From positions 1 through 24,484 of the forward strand of contig DASPXK010000308.1 of the NCBI GenBank assembly GCA_035637315.1: a stretch of DNA of 24,484 bases. Reading direction: 5' to 3'. How positions within the stretch are numbered: position 1 is the first letter of the stretch; the number at the start of each line of letters is the position of its first letter. Source of the DNA: DASPXK01 sp035637315. GTDB taxonomy: Bacteria > Chloroflexota > UBA6077 > JACCZL01. The position numbers and the translations under genes were made by a program. The notes under the pieces are model-generated. The model was not told the DNA's origin and made no database searches. It was given only the letters and a program-made list of their open reading frames with translations. This document shows positions 1 through 7,400 of this stretch, piece by piece.

Positions 1-606
1 CTGTGGACCGAGCCGCGCGTGACCCACCAGGGCAAGTACTGGCAGTTCGAGAACGTCGAGCTGCTCCCCAAGCCGATCCAGAATCCGCTGCCGATCTGGA
101 TCGCCAACAACGTGCGGGGCGACCTAGATTCGGACCTGGTCCAGAACGCCCTGCGGCGGGTGGCTCGGCTCGCGGACGGCTGGCAGACCGCGGTCATCTA
201 CCCGCCCGACTTCGGCCGACGTTGGAAGCGACTCCTGGAGCTGGTGGCCGACCAGGGCAAGGACCCCGAGCAGTTCGAGAACTCGATGTACTACAACGTC
301 AACTTCAACGCCGACAAAGCCGCGGCTCGGGAGGAGACACTCGAGTTCCTGCGTCAGTACTATCTGACTCAGAACTACCCCGAGCGGGCGTTCGACGCCT
401 GGACCGCCTGGGGCTCGGCAGAGGAGGTCATCGACCGCCTGGGGAGGTACGTGGAGGCCGGCGTCCAGACGTTCGTCATCCGCTTTCCAAGCTGGGAGAT
501 GGGCCGCCAGCTCGACACCTTCGTGGAGAGGGTCCTGCCCAGCTTCGAGTCGCGGCTGGCCCCGCGGCGGATGCCGGTTACCAGTTGGCCGGCGACGGTG
601 GTCTAG
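1..606 (+). CDS. LLM class flavin-dependent oxidoreductase, 3' part (5' end outside window)
   Basis: The reading frame is open from base 1, so only the last 201 residues are present. The segment reads G-K-Y-W-Q-F-E-N-V then L-P-K-P-I-Q-N-P-L-P-I-W-I-A-N-N. This is the conserved stretch before the C-terminal half of luciferase-like monooxygenases (TIM barrel, FMN or F420 users), where the Pro-rich strand is followed by a small-residue loop at the flavin phosphate. The later part (E-E-V-I-D-R-L-G-R-Y-V-E-A-G-V-Q-T-F-V-I-R) matches the typical C-terminal helix and strand of the family. Enzymes of this family oxidise small organic substrates, and the substrate cannot be told from this fragment. 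A GTG at 19 is an internal codon, not the start. The gene converges on the M20 amidohydrolase across a palindromic repeat. Family assignment is firm; F420 versus FMN is undecided. Confidence 0.85.
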   Translation: MWTEPRVTHQGKYWQFENVELLPKPIQNPLPIWIANNVRGDLDSDLVQNALRRVARLADGWQTAVIYPPDFGRRWKRLLELVADQGKDPEQFENSMYYNVNFNADKAAAREETLEFLRQYYLTQNYPERAFDAWTAWGSAEEVIDRLGRYVEAGVQTFVIRFPSWEMGRQLDTFVERVLPSFESRLAPRRMPVTSWPATVV

Positions 607-636
607 ACGCGGCTCGGCTAAGTCTCCGCGGGATGG

Positions 637-688
637 CCCTCACCCCTTCCCCTCTCCCAAGCCTGGGAGAGGGGTCCGGGGGTGAGGG
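637..688. repeat. Nested palindromic intergenic repeat, copy 1 (CCCTCACCCC family)
   Basis: Two nested inverted repeats sit between convergent genes. The outer arms CCCTCACCCC (637-646) and GGGGTGAGGG (679-688) are perfect 10-bp complements. The inner arms at 649-659 (CCCCTCTCCCA) and 664-674 (TGGGAGAGGGG) are perfect over 11 bp with a 4-base loop. Related copies occur near 3920-3963, 7349-7397 and 13795-13890. The position between two converging stop codons would suit a bidirectional transcription terminator, but there is no U-tract. Confidence 0.8.
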
Positions 689-691
689 CTT

Positions 692-2029
692 TCAATACTC
701 GGTCCGCTCCATGCGCGCCAGGCCGCGCATGTGGGCCAGATATTCGTCGCGCGAGAAGCGTGGCTTGAAACCCTCGAGCACGGCCCGCGCCTCGGCGGCG
801 CCGTTGGACAGCAGGTCGAGGACGGTCCAGGCCATCGCCTTGGCCGGCAGAACGTAGGCGGTCTCGAAGCCAGTGATCGCGAAGTCGGCCGCGTGATTCG
901 ACCCGGCGCAGCCGGCGTGGCTGGGGTGGAGGACCGGCATCACGTGGCTCAGGTCGCCCGCGTCAGTCGAAGCCGCGATCGACGCGACCTCCCCCCATTC
1001 GCTCTCTCCAACCAGCTCCAGCGCGTTCCGCTTAAAGATTGCGGCCAGCAGTGGATCGACCTGTAACGGCAGGTAGCCGGGCAGCGTCTCGATCTCGACG
1101 GTCGCGCCGACGGCCATCGCCCCGGCCCGCAACGCGCGGTCCACTTTGGCCTCGGCGTCGGCCATCGCCTCGTAGGTGAGCCCGCGCACGAACGTTTCGA
1201 GCCGCGTCTCGGCTGGCACGACGTTGATGGTCGTTCCGCCACGGGTCATGATCGGGTGGACTCGGATCTGGTCCTCGTCGCGGAACGTCTCGCGCTGCAT
1301 GTGGATGGCCTGCAACGCCAGCGTAGCGGCGTTCAGGGCGTTGATCCCGCGGTGGGGGGCTGCTCCGGCGTGCGCTGCCCGCCCCAGGAAGCGGACGCGC
1401 TTGGCGACCAGTCCGTTCGCGGCCCAGGAGATCGAGAGCTGGCGAACCCCAGGCCGCGCCGCCGAGTGCACCAGCATGACCATGTCGACGTCGTCGAACG
1501 CGCCGATTCGAATCAGCTCCGACTTGCCGCCCAGGAACTCGATCTTGCCGGCCCGGGCCAGCCCCGTGCGCCACTCCAGATCGACGTACTCTTCGGCCGG
1601 CACGGCCATGAAGACGACGTCACCGGCCAGCTCGCGAACGGCATTCGTCTCGACCAGGGCTCGCGCCACACCGACGACGTGAGTGAGCTGGGCATTGTGG
1701 CCGCAGGCGTGGGCCGCGCCGGTCGTCCTGTCGGCCCGTGGGTGGTCGGGGACAGGCAGGGCATCCAGCTCGCCCATGACGCAGACGGTCGGCCCGGGAC
1801 TGGCTCCACGAAGGCGCGCCTTGACGCCAGTCAGCGCCAGTCTCTGCTGGGGCTCCAGCCCGAGCCGTCGCAGCTCGTCGGCCACCAGGGCGGCAGTCCG
1901 CTCCTCTCGATAGCCAAGCTCTGGGTGATCGAAGATGTCCTCGCCGAAGCGCGTCAGCTCGTCCCTCAACCGATCGAGCGCTTCGCCGATCGCCGTCTTC
2001 GCCGTGACGAGTCCGCTACTCTCCGCCAC
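692..2029 (-). CDS. M20-family metal-dependent amidohydrolase (M20D/AbgB-like)
   Basis: Predicted 445-residue zinc amidohydrolase or peptidase. I start it at GTG 2029 because AAGGAGG (2035-2041) lies 5 nt upstream; the frame stays open further upstream but without a comparable site. Visible motifs: G-E-L-D-A-L-P (residues 87-93, metal-bridging Asp 89), H-A-C-G-H-N (107-112), and P-A-E-E (144-147) with the catalytic and metal Glu pair. A dimerisation-domain motif G-R-A-A-H-A-G-A-A-P-H follows, then a late H-P-S-H-A-G-C-A-G-S-N-H. This motif set fits the M20D group (aminobenzoyl-glutamate, indole-acetyl-amino-acid and N-acyl amino acid hydrolases) better than allantoate or beta-ureidopropionate amidohydrolases. 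It faces away from the ureide genes, so a role there is only a possibility. The substrate is unknown. Confidence 0.85.
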   Translation of the reverse strand: MAESSGLVTAKTAIGEALDRLRDELTRFGEDIFDHPELGYREERTAALVADELRRLGLEPQQRLALTGVKARLRGASPGPTVCVMGELDALPVPDHPRADRTTGAAHACGHNAQLTHVVGVARALVETNAVRELAGDVVFMAVPAEEYVDLEWRTGLARAGKIEFLGGKSELIRIGAFDDVDMVMLVHSAARPGVRQLSISWAANGLVAKRVRFLGRAAHAGAAPHRGINALNAATLALQAIHMQRETFRDEDQIRVHPIMTRGGTTINVVPAETRLETFVRGLTYEAMADAEAKVDRALRAGAMAVGATVEIETLPGYLPLQVDPLLAAIFKRNALELVGESEWGEVASIAASTDAGDLSHVMPVLHPSHAGCAGSNHAADFAITGFETAYVLPAKAMAWTVLDLLSNGAAEARAVLEGFKPRFSRDEYLAHMRGLARMERTEY

Positions 2030-2043
2030 GATAGCCTCCTTCC

Positions 2044-2106
2044 GACGACAGCCGAGAGAGGATAGACGACCGGCTCGGTCCCTCGTCCGTCGTCGGTCGT
2101 CGGTCG
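2044..2106. repeat. Short GTCG-rich tandem and inverted repeat upstream of the M20 gene
   Basis: CGTCGGT is repeated about 2.3 times at 2091-2106. The 8-mer CCGACGAC at 2044-2051 is the exact complement of GTCGTCGG at 2089-2096. The rest of the roughly 270-base interval 2030-2295 shows no gene that I can support. Confidence 0.5.
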
Positions 2107-2295
2107 ATTCGACTAGCAGCTCAACCACCGCTACGGCGACGATCTGACCGCGCCCTGTCCGGCCGGCTCCGGCTCGCCGTGCCAGTGTCCATCATGCTAC
2201 GTTGTGATACCTTGATGTGCTCACCCCGCGTCAGAAGGGGAGAAGGTTGCACCTTATCGCAGATCGAACGACTGTGTAGACACGAGGGAATACAA

Positions 2296-2776
2296 GTGAA
2301 CAAAGAGTTCCTCTTCAGTGCGATGGTCTTGTGTGTTGTCTTGTTGATCGCATGCGGAACTCCTATCTCGTCGGTCTCACCGGAAGCAAGCGCGCCGAAT
2401 GAGATTCGCAACGTCCTGGAGAAGTGGCCGAAGGACTTTAGTGCTAAAGACACCCCTGCGGTATGCGGATTGTTCGCTCCCGATTTGGTGGCCAGTTATC
2501 CGGAGCAACCTGACAAGAATTATGACGCAATGTGTAGGCAACTAACGGCTGCCCTGGAAAAACCCCGGAAGAACATTTCTGTATGATGCTCCGCAGATCG
2601 AGGAAATCCTGGTCTCTGGCGATCTGGCAGTTGTAAGGTTGATCTGGACTCTCCGCGTCACCGACAAGAACGCGCCTGGCGAGCTCAGCGTCAAGGAAAG
2701 AGGAATCGATGTCTTTAAACGTCAAGAGGATGGGACATGGAGGATCCATATATCGCATGCATATCCACTCCTCTAA
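2296..2776 (+). pseudogene. Small lipoprotein with NTF2/SnoaL-like domain, frameshifted
   Basis: Start is GTG 2296, with GAGGGA (2284-2289) 6 nt upstream. The N-terminus is a lipoprotein signal peptide: M-N-K-E-F, a hydrophobic run, then the lipobox L-I-A-C. The following part (W-P-K-D-F-S-A-K-D-T-P-A-V-C-G-L-F-A-P-D) resembles the first helices of SnoaL/DUF4440 (NTF2-like) proteins. That frame stops at 2586. The +1 frame continues directly from F-L-Y-D-A-P-Q-I to D-G-T-W-R-I-H-I-S-H-A, which is the classic C-terminal strand of the same fold, and ends at TAA 2774-2776. Removing one base from the A5 (2558-2562) or C4 (2563-2566) run restores one 159-residue reading frame. It is either a recently broken gene or a homopolymer sequencing error. 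No catalytic function can be assigned; many members are small-molecule binding or isomerase-like. Confidence 0.75.
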
Positions 2777-2818
2777 CGGCTAATGACAATGAGGCTGCGC
2801 GGAGCAGACGGTCGCTCC

Positions 2819-3837
2819 CTACTGGACCACCTCCGTCGCCTGGAGGAGGACGGACTGCGGGATGGTCAAGCCAAGGGCCTGGGCGGTCTTGAGGTTGATG
2901 ACGAGCTCGAAGGTGGTGGGCCGCTCCACCGGCAGGTCCGCCGGCCTGGCGCCTTTGAGGATCTTGTCCAGGTGGCGGCGCGGCGGTGCAAGTTCGCGAT
3001 GTTGGGACCGTAGCTCAGCAGACCACCCTCATCGACGAGAGCTCTGTTCTCGAAGATAGTGGGGAGACGATGTCCGCTCGCGAATTGCGCAATCCGCGGT
3101 ATCTGGCTGCCCACGAGGGGGTCTGCCAGCGGAACGAGCGCCTCGGCTCCGCCTGCCAGGGCCGATTCGAGCGCCGGGACGAGGTCTGGCGTCTCGCGTA
3201 TCGGCAGCGACTGGAGCTGGAGCCCGAGTACTTGCGCAGCGGCCTCGAGCTCCTTGTGCTCGACAATTTTGACCACGCCCGTGGCGCTCCAGAGGACCGC
3301 GACCCGGGTGAGCGAGGGCACGACCTCCTTCAGTAATTCCAGGCGCTTGCCCGCGAGCTGCGGAGTAACCTGTGTCAGCCCCGTCACGTTCCCCCCGGGC
3401 CGCGCCAGGCTGTCCACCAGCCCCAGCTCGACGGGATCTCCGGCAAAGGGAAAGACGATCGGGATCGTGCTGGTGGCCGCCTTCGCAACCTGGGCGGCAC
3501 GTGTTGGTGCGGCCACGATCACGTCAACCGGTAGGCGGACCAGCTCGGCGGCTAACTCGGGCAGACGGTCCGGGCTCTCCGTGCGCCTGATCTCGAGAAC
3601 GAGGTTCTGGCCCTCGAGATAGCCCAGGTCGCGGAGCCCATCGCGAAATGCCACGAATCGCTCGGCTTCGGTCGGGGTGTCAGCGCCAAGTCTGAGATAG
3701 CCGACACGGTGGACCTGCGCGCCCGGCTGCGCCGCCGGCAGCTGGATCCCGCAACCGGCGACCAGGCTCAGACTGGCCAGGGCCAGGCTCACCCGCAGGA
3801 AGTAGCGGCGGCTCCGACAGCGAGCACCTTGCTTCAT
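2819..3837 (-). pseudogene. ABC transporter substrate-binding lipoprotein (COG2984 / PF04392 type), frameshifted near its C-terminus
   Basis: Periplasmic-binding-fold lipoprotein of the ABC_sub_bind family, whose members are often annotated for sugars or tryptophan/tyrosine. The N-terminus carries S-R-R-Y-F-L-R followed by a hydrophobic run and V-A-G-C (Cys 29), which suits a Tat-exported lipoprotein. The core has V-G-Y-L-R-L-G, G-L-R-D-L-G-Y-L-E-G-Q-N, D-V-I-V-A-A-P-T and A-R-P-G-G-N-V-T-G-L-T, all hallmarks of the family. After L-H-R-R-A-A-T the first frame turns into low-complexity Arg/Ser and stops at 2866. The other frame reads D-K-I-L-K-G-A-R-P-A-D-L-P-V-E and then F-E-L-V-I-N-L-K-T-A-Q-A-L-G, the normal end of the family, stopping at 2819. 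One base (or four) is missing around 2968-2975. No permease or ATPase lies next to it. Confidence 0.85.
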
Positions 3838-3919
3838 TACGGCCTGTCAGTCTAGGCCGACCGGCAAGCGAGAGCTGCGGACTGGTTTGGGGCGCCATCC
3901 GTGCGCTGTGGGCGACTCG

Positions 3920-3963
3920 CCCTCACCCCGACCCTCTCCCAGAGGGCCCAGAGGGAGAGGGGG
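3920..3963. repeat. Palindromic intergenic repeat, copy 2
   Basis: CCCTCACCCC is followed by inner arms CCCTCTCCC (3932-3940) and GGGAGAGGG (3953-3961). The right outer arm seen in copy 1 is missing, so this is a partial copy. It sits directly upstream of the isochorismatase-like gene. Confidence 0.7.
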
Positions 3964-4000
3964 TATGATGGCGGCGATTCTCACTTCGGGAGCAGCGAGC

Positions 4001-4609
4001 ATGGTTGAGACCGAGCGGATCGACCCGGGGCGCGCAGCGCTGATCGCCTACGATGTCTGCCGGCGAGCGCTGACCCCAGACGACCCGTCGCGGCAGCAGG
4101 CGATGCGGCCCGTCCTGGATGCCTGGGTGACGCTGATGGGCGCCTGCCGGGCGGCCGGGCTGCCGATCATCTACACGACCCCGGTCAGCCGGGCCGACGG
4201 CGTCGACGTCGTGCTGCTGCCGACCGATCTCAGCGCCGAGACAGGCGTCCCGGCGCTTCACAACTGCGTCGAGGGCAGCCGCGACGCCGAGTTCCCCGAG
4301 GAGATCGCCCCGCGCCCGGAAGACTACGTTTTCCTCAAACGACGGCCGAGCGCTTTCTACGGTACCGGCGTGGCCGAGGTGCTGCGGATGCTGCGGCGTG
4401 ACGTCATCCTGATCGCCGGCGGCTCCACCAACCGCGGCGTCGAGACGAGCGTCCGTGAGGCGTTCAGCATGGACATTCGAGCGGTCGTCGTGCGTGAGTG
4501 CTGTTGGAGCGGCGATCCCGAGGCGCACGCCTACAGCCTGAACAAGTCCATGAAGATGTACGCCCAGATCCGCACATTGGACGAGGCGCTGGCGCTGCTG
4601 CGTCGCTGA
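4001..4609 (+). CDS. Isochorismatase-fold hydrolase with Gly at the nucleophile position
   Basis: 202 residues from ATG 4001, chosen because GGGAG (3988-3992) lies 8 nt upstream and the frame farther upstream runs through the palindromic repeat. ATGs at 3965 and 3968 are alternatives. The fold is recognisable from A-A-L-I-A-Y-D-V (Asp 18), V-F-L-K-R-R-P-S-A-F-Y-G-T (Lys 113) and I-L-I-A-G-G-S-T-N-R-G-V-E-T-S-V-R-E-A-F. In cysteine hydrolases (nicotinamidase, N-carbamoylsarcosine amidase) the last motif carries the nucleophilic Cys; here Gly 146 stands there. From family knowledge, true isochorismatases such as EntB and PhzD also lack the Cys and hydrolyse a vinyl ether. The following A-F-S-M-D-I-R resembles the EntB sequence. 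It lies 87 bp upstream of the pucG-like gene on the same strand, so a role with ureides is likely, but the reaction is unknown. Confidence 0.85.
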   Translation: MVETERIDPGRAALIAYDVCRRALTPDDPSRQQAMRPVLDAWVTLMGACRAAGLPIIYTTPVSRADGVDVVLLPTDLSAETGVPALHNCVEGSRDAEFPEEIAPRPEDYVFLKRRPSAFYGTGVAEVLRMLRRDVILIAGGSTNRGVETSVREAFSMDIRAVVVRECCWSGDPEAHAYSLNKSMKMYAQIRTLDEALALLRR

Positions 4610-4657
4610 GCGCGAATCTCTGCGCGGTGTGGACGCCACACTACGTGCCGGCGCCAC

Positions 4658-4687
4658 TTGTTGCTCGGACGCGCCTGGTCGTACGAT
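4658..4687 (+). promoter_or_regulatory. Possible promoter of the pucG-like gene
   Basis: TTGTTG (4658-4663) and TACGAT (4682-4687) are 18 bp apart and end 9 nt before ATG 4697, so the transcript would be nearly leaderless. This would fit the absence of a clear ribosome binding site. Both boxes are imperfect and the call is tentative. Confidence 0.25.
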
Positions 4688-4696
4688 GGCGAAGCG

Positions 4697-5902
4697 ATGA
4701 CCGCGGTTCCGCGCGCGTTCGATCCCCCGGCCTGTCTGCTGCTTGGTCCGGGGCCGAGCAATGCCGAGCCGCGGGTGCTGCGGGCAATGGCCAGCGGGCT
4801 GCTCGGCCAATTCGATCCGCGCTTCACCGATCTGATGAACGACCTGATGGCGCTCTCGCGCCAGGTGTTCCGGACCCAGAACCCGAGAACTTATCCGGTC
4901 TCTGGGACGTCGCGGGCCGGTCTGGAGGCCGTGCTCGCCAGCCTGATCGAGGAGGGTGACCGGGTCGTCGTGGGTGTCTGCGGGCGGTTCGGCCTGCTCC
5001 TACGCGACATCAGCCAGCGCTATGGAGCCCAGGTCGTGTCGGTCAAGGCCGACTGGGGCCGGATCGTCGATCCGGGGCAGATCGAGCGCACCCTGCGTGA
5101 CCGGGCGAAGGTCGTGGCGATGGTTCACGGCGAGACTTCAACAGGCGTGCTTCAGCCCCTCGACGAGATTGCGCGCCTGTGCCGCGAGCGCGACGCGCTG
5201 CTGGTAGTCGACGCGGTCGTGACGCTGGGGGGCTGCGAAATGGAGACCGACGAATGGGGCTTCGACGCCTGCATCGCCGGGCTTCAGAAGTGCCTGGGCG
5301 GCCCGTCCGGGATGGCCCCGATCACCTACAACGAACGCGTCGAGCGCGCGCTATACGACCGAGCTCGGCCGCCAGCCACCAACTACCTGGACCTGACCCA
5401 GCTCCAGCGCTACTGGAGCCCCGAGCGACTGAACCACCACACGGCTCCGACTAGCATGGTCTACGGGCTACACGAGGCGCTGCGGATCGTCCTCGAAGAG
5501 GGCCTCGAATCACGCTTCGAGCGCCATCGACGGGTGGGCGCCGCCGCCCTGGCCGGGCTGCGGGCGCTCGGACTGGAGCCGTTCGGCGATCGAGCGCACA
5601 AGATCCCACACATCACGCCGGTCCGCGTCCCCGCCGAGGTAGACGACGAGGCGGCGCTGCGGTCGGACCTGCTCGAGGACTGGGGAATCGAGATCGGGGC
5701 CGCCTTCGGCCCGCTGGAAGGCACGATTTGGCGGATCGGAACGATGGGCTACAACGCCCGCCTGGAGAACGTCCGGCGCCTGCTCCAGGCGCTCGAGGCC
5801 GTCCTCCCTCGCCACGGATTCCCGGTCCCACTCGGCGAGGCGGTGCCAGCCGCGGAACGAGCGTTCGCGGCCTTCGCCCAGCCCGCCTCGACACTGGCGT
5901 GA
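4697..5902 (+). CDS. pucG: (S)-ureidoglycine-glyoxylate aminotransferase (PucG type)
   Basis: 401-residue class V (fold type I) PLP aminotransferase. It transfers the amino group of ureidoglycine to glyoxylate, giving oxalurate and glycine, in allantoin breakdown. From memory of Bacillus subtilis PucG, similarity runs along most of the chain: G-Q-F-D-P-R-F-T (residues 38-45), T-S-R-A-G-L-E-A-V-L-A-S, V-A-M-V-H-G-E-T-S-T-G, Q-K-C-L followed by P-S-G-M-A-P-I-T-Y-N-E-R-V with PLP-binding Lys 198, R-L-N-H-H-T, and I-W-R-I-G-T-M-G-Y. Gln 38 and Asn 246 match the Gln and Asn that separate ureidoglycine aminotransferases from alanine-glyoxylate aminotransferases. I start at ATG 4697; the frame is open to TTG 4658 but without motifs. 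The allantoinase gene follows 80 nt downstream on the same strand. Confidence 0.9.
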   Translation: MTAVPRAFDPPACLLLGPGPSNAEPRVLRAMASGLLGQFDPRFTDLMNDLMALSRQVFRTQNPRTYPVSGTSRAGLEAVLASLIEEGDRVVVGVCGRFGLLLRDISQRYGAQVVSVKADWGRIVDPGQIERTLRDRAKVVAMVHGETSTGVLQPLDEIARLCRERDALLVVDAVVTLGGCEMETDEWGFDACIAGLQKCLGGPSGMAPITYNERVERALYDRARPPATNYLDLTQLQRYWSPERLNHHTAPTSMVYGLHEALRIVLEEGLESRFERHRRVGAAALAGLRALGLEPFGDRAHKIPHITPVRVPAEVDDEAALRSDLLEDWGIEIGAAFGPLEGTIWRIGTMGYNARLENVRRLLQALEAVLPRHGFPVPLGEAVPAAERAFAAFAQPASTLA

Positions 5903-5907
5903 ACGGC

Positions 5908-5963
5908 CTGGGAGCGCGCCCGCCTCGGGCGCATTGGAGCGGGCGAGCCGCCCGCGCTCCCAG
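5908..5963. repeat. GC-rich inverted repeat between the aminotransferase and allantoinase genes
   Basis: CTGGGAGCGCG (5908-5918) is the exact complement of CGCGCTCCCAG (5953-5963), and the interior is largely GC-rich and imperfectly paired. It looks like a dispersed palindromic element or a processing/attenuation hairpin inside the operon. It has no T-run, so a terminator role is unlikely. Confidence 0.6.
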
Positions 5964-5981
5964 TGCCCACAGCGACCCGCA

Positions 5982-7394
5982 GTGAGGTTCGATCTGCTCG
6001 TCCGAGGCGGCACGCTGGTGACGGAGGAGGCCGTCTATCGAGCCGATCTGGGCGTTCGGGACGGACGAATCGCCGCGCAGCTCGACCCGGAGGAAACACC
6101 ACAAGCCGACGAGCTGATCGATGGGCGCCGGCTGTACGTGCTGCCCGGCCTGGTCGATGCTCACGTCCATTTCAATGAGCCGGGACGGACCCACTGGGAA
6201 GGCTACGAGACGGGCAGTGCCGCCGCCGCGGTCGGCGGGGTGACCACCGTTCTGGATATGCCGCTCAACTCGGACCCACCTACCCTGAACGCCGGGGCGC
6301 TCGCGGAGAAGCGACGCGCTGTGGCGGGCCGGTCATTGGTCGACTACGGGCACTGGGGTGGGCTGGTGACGGACAACCTGGCCGACCTGGACGGCCTCGA
6401 GCGCGGCGGCGTCGTCGGCTACAAGGCGTTTATGTGTGACAGCGGGATAGCCGAATTCCCGGCCGCGGACGATGGCGTCTTGCTCGACGGCTTCGAACGG
6501 ATCGGCGGCTGGGGTAACATCCTCGCCCTGCACGCCGAGAACGATGCGCTGGTCCGGCGCGGCGCGGAGCGGCTTCGCTCATGCGATCGAAGAGACCCTC
6601 GCGCGTGGGCGGGGGCGCGGCCCCCGGTTGTCGAGCTGGAGGCCGTCCAGCGTGGGCTACTGCTCGCGCGGCAGAGCGGCGGGCGGGCCCACTTCGTCCA
6701 CCTCAGCACGGCCGCCGCGGCTCGGGCGGTGGCCTCGGCCAGAGCACGCGGCCAGGCGGCGACCGCCGAGACTTGCCCCCACTACCTGGCGCTCGACGAG
6801 GACGACCTCGAACGCCTCGGCGCCGTGGCAAAGTGCGCACCTCCGCTGCGAACGCGAGAGGAGGTCGAGGCGCTCTGGGAGTGTGTGCTGGATGGCTCGA
6901 TCACGTTTGTAGCCTCGGACCACTCGCCCTGCTCGCCGGAGGAGAAGCAGCGCGGTGGGGGCGACATCTGGCAGAGCTGGGGTGGCATCTCAGGCGTTCA
7001 GACGAGCCTGGCGGTGATGCTGACCGAGGGGGTCCACCGCCGCGGGCTGGCGCTGACCCGGCTGGTGAGCCTCCTGTCCGCCAACCCCGCGTGCCTCTTC
7101 GGCCTGTACCCGCGGAAGGGCTCCTTAGCTCCCGGCGCCGACGCCGACCTGGCGCTGGTCGACCTCGAGCAGGAGTGGACGCTACGCGCGGGCGACCTTC
7201 GGACCCGCCACGAGCTGAGCCCGTTCCTGGGCCGTCGCTTCAAGGGGCGCGTGATGGCAACGCTCGTGCGGGGCAAGCTCGTGGCGCGCGACGGCGAGCC
7301 GATCGGGCCGCCAGGCCACGGCCAGCTGCTCGTGCCGTCGAGGCTTGGCCCTCACCCCCGTCCCCAGGGGTGCCAAGCGCAGCGAGGCGGGTGA
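5982..7394 (+). CDS. allB: Allantoinase
   Basis: Cyclic amidohydrolase opening allantoin to allantoate; dinuclear metal, cytosolic. Start GTG 5982 gives 470 residues beginning R-F-D-L-L-V-R-G-G-T-L-V, the normal first strand of the family; there is no strong Shine-Dalgarno site. Metal ligands are all present: His 61 and His 63 (V-D-A-H-V-H-F-N-E-P-G), Lys 148 in G-Y-K-A-F-M-C (carboxylated in relatives), His 184, His 240 and Asp 313 (A-S-D-H-S-P-C). These positions nearly match E. coli AllB (59, 61, 146, 186, 242, 315, from memory). K-A-F-M-C-x-S-G followed by E-F-P favours allantoinase over dihydroorotase or hydantoinase. The last 14 or so residues are translated from palindromic repeat copy 3, so the ancestral C-terminus was probably shorter. 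It ends 6 nt from the convergent SRPBCC gene. Confidence 0.93.
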   Translation: MRFDLLVRGGTLVTEEAVYRADLGVRDGRIAAQLDPEETPQADELIDGRRLYVLPGLVDAHVHFNEPGRTHWEGYETGSAAAAVGGVTTVLDMPLNSDPPTLNAGALAEKRRAVAGRSLVDYGHWGGLVTDNLADLDGLERGGVVGYKAFMCDSGIAEFPAADDGVLLDGFERIGGWGNILALHAENDALVRRGAERLRSCDRRDPRAWAGARPPVVELEAVQRGLLLARQSGGRAHFVHLSTAAAARAVASARARGQAATAETCPHYLALDEDDLERLGAVAKCAPPLRTREEVEALWECVLDGSITFVASDHSPCSPEEKQRGGGDIWQSWGGISGVQTSLAVMLTEGVHRRGLALTRLVSLLSANPACLFGLYPRKGSLAPGADADLALVDLEQEWTLRAGDLRTRHELSPFLGRRFKGRVMATLVRGKLVARDGEPIGPPGHGQLLVPSRLGPHPRPQGCQAQRGG

Positions 7395-7397
7395 GGG
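7349..7397. repeat. Palindromic repeat, copy 3, overlapping the allantoinase 3' end
   Basis: CCCTCACCC (7349-7357) pairs with GGGTGAGGG (7389-7397), and CCCC/GGGG pair inside. The left arm and loop are within the allantoinase reading frame and supply its stop codon. The element lies between convergent genes, as copy 1 does. Confidence 0.65.
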
Positions 7398-7400
7398 ACC

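Noticed and set aside
692..2029. Allantoate amidohydrolase
   Set aside because: The motif pattern (H-A-C-G-H-N, P-A-E-E, G-E-L-D-A-L-P) fits the M20D/AbgB-like group rather than the allantoate/ureidopropionate amidohydrolase group, and the gene is on the other strand away from the ureide genes.
1256..2065. 269-codon + strand frame opposite the M20 gene
   Set aside because: Antisense shadow of a gene with complete M20 motifs and a strong ribosome binding site.
5908..5963. Rho-independent terminator between the aminotransferase and allantoinase genes
   Set aside because: No T-run follows the stem, and the two genes are expected to be expressed together.
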